From Paenibacillus aceris (GTDB lineage: Bacteria; Bacillota; Bacilli; Paenibacillales; NBRC-103111), in contig NZ_JAGGKV010000008.1 in assembly GCF_017874035.1 (NCBI RefSeq), forward strand, positions 62,001 to 126,000: a DNA stretch of 64,000 nucleotides, in the 5' to 3' direction. Shown here one piece after another: positions 63,355 through 64,000 of this stretch (position 1 is its first letter; the number at the start of each line of letters is the position of its first letter). The position numbers and the translations under genes were made by a program. The notes below the pieces were generated by a model, which worked only from the letters and a program-made list of their open reading frames with translations, ran no database searches and was not told the DNA's origin.

Positions 63355-64000
63355 TCATTCCAAGTCCACTTTATAGATGCAAGGAACACCCTCCATGTCT
63401 GAGGTAAAGATAATAAACGTACCGTCTGGCGAAAAAGCCGGATGCGGATGGGCATCCTGCGTATTGCCGTATGACTTCCAGCTAGTTCCATGGGAGCATA
63501 GCCGTTCTTCCTGCCTCTTCTCTACATCCACTAAATAGACGAAATGCTGTTCCGGCATTTGTCCGTCCCCGACGATCTTCGTATGATTAGCATTCGAAAT
63601 AAAATGGCAATACTTAGAGCAGTTCATCCAGATTTCTTCTTCTAACGTATCGGGGTCCATGAAACGAATGCTTTCGTGATCGCGATCATCCTTATGCCGG
63701 TAGACATAAGCAAATCTGGAGCCATCGGCAAGCCAGTATTCATGCGTAATGAGCTCATCATGCGTTTGCTCCTTAGCGCAGCGCAGCCCGGTCGTGTCCT
63801 TCTGGACCAGCCAGAGCCGGGCGTCAATCAAATGCCCAGGACCTTCATGGCAAAACAAAACGGTCGAAGGGTCGTTTGGACGAATTTGCGGATGCCCGAG
63901 CCAGCAATTTAGCTCCTCGTGTGCGATGTGGCTGGTTCGCTGTTCGATATCCAGGTAAATGATTCGGCAGTGCGGCTTAGCTGCCCACTGAGGCTCGAAG
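63355..64000 (-). CDS. Oligogalacturonate lyase (PL22-like), partial
   Basis: The 3' part of a gene whose 5' end is outside the window; about 214 codons are visible. Seen in order: ELNCWLGHPQIRPND, VLFCHEGPGHLIDARLW, HEYWLADGSRFAYVYRH, FISNANHTKIVGDG and DAHPHPAFSPDG, matching the propeller repeats and metal/active-site His blocks of oligogalacturonate lyases. These cytoplasmic enzymes split unsaturated digalacturonate from pectin. The open frame runs continuously to the window edge, so the TTG at 63858 is not the true start. Confidence 0.88.
   Translation of the reverse strand, partial: FEPQWAAKPHCRIIYLDIEQRTSHIAHEELNCWLGHPQIRPNDPSTVLFCHEGPGHLIDARLWLVQKDTTGLRCAKEQTHDELITHEYWLADGSRFAYVYRHKDDRDHESIRFMDPDTLEEEIWMNCSKYCHFISNANHTKIVGDGQMPEQHFVYLVDVEKRQEERLCSHGTSWKSYGNTQDAHPHPAFSPDGTFIIFTSDMEGVPCIYKVDLE

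Noticed and set aside
1..64000. CRISPR array, prophage, tRNA or rRNA genes
   Set aside because: No regularly spaced repeats, phage structural genes or clover-leaf/rRNA sequences were recognised on reading; a dedicated scan was not run.

Overview
The window looks like chromosomal DNA from a spore-forming, low-to-moderate GC Gram-positive of the Paenibacillus type. The evidence is three spore-germinant receptor operons, an SspH-type spore protein, a YjcZ-like small spore protein, a YdjO cold-inducible protein next to a cold-shock gene, strong AGGAGG-type ribosome binding sites with frequent TTG/GTG starts, and three ABC importers, two of which lack their own ATPase. No rRNA, tRNA, CRISPR array, intact insertion sequence or prophage was seen.

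Layout. 1-0.6 kb: cold-shock pair (csp, ydjO). 0.65-8.8 kb: one leftward operon headed by a LacI regulator with its own palindromic operator, encoding a four-part ABC importer, a small beta-rich protein, a PHP phosphoesterase, a glycerophosphodiesterase-like enzyme and a DUF6454 protein; together they suggest uptake and hydrolysis of a phosphodiester. 9-13.7 kb: an SLH-like secreted protein and single metabolic genes. 13.8-17.3 and 19.9-23.4 kb: two A-B-C germinant receptor operons separated by a small kinase-like protein and a flavin amine oxidase. 23.4-27.1 kb: a three-gene unit (membrane coiled-coil protein, membrane-anchored vWA protein with a binding-protein-like domain, TelA-family protein). 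27.2-32.8 kb: FAD oxidoreductase, SspH, a large Rieske protein and small spore genes. 32.9-39.5 kb: a second leftward ABC operon with a beta-CASP metallo-beta-lactamase-fold protein, a HAD phosphatase and a DeoR regulator.

39.7-46.4 kb: AlkD-like repair protein, MsrA, an Lsa-like ABC-F protein under a transcription attenuator, a secreted protein carrying both cohesin- and dockerin-like modules, and an MFS exporter with a possible operator and leader terminator. 46.4-55.5 kb: membrane proteins, a third germinant receptor operon (order B-A-C), a DUF4328-like protein with a Lon-like membrane protease, and a run of three very small genes ending at a terminator. 55.6-64 kb: alpha/beta hydrolase, Bcr/CflA exporter, PhyH dioxygenase with AraC regulator, a third ABC importer with a cre-like site, and the 3' part of an oligogalacturonate lyase gene that runs off the window.

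The most interesting items are the vWA/TelA unit, the ABC-F attenuator, the beta-CASP protein inside a solute-uptake operon, the exact 55-bp repeat found twice in opposite orientation, and several genes of 36-75 codons. All functional statements come from reading motifs; no database search was run.
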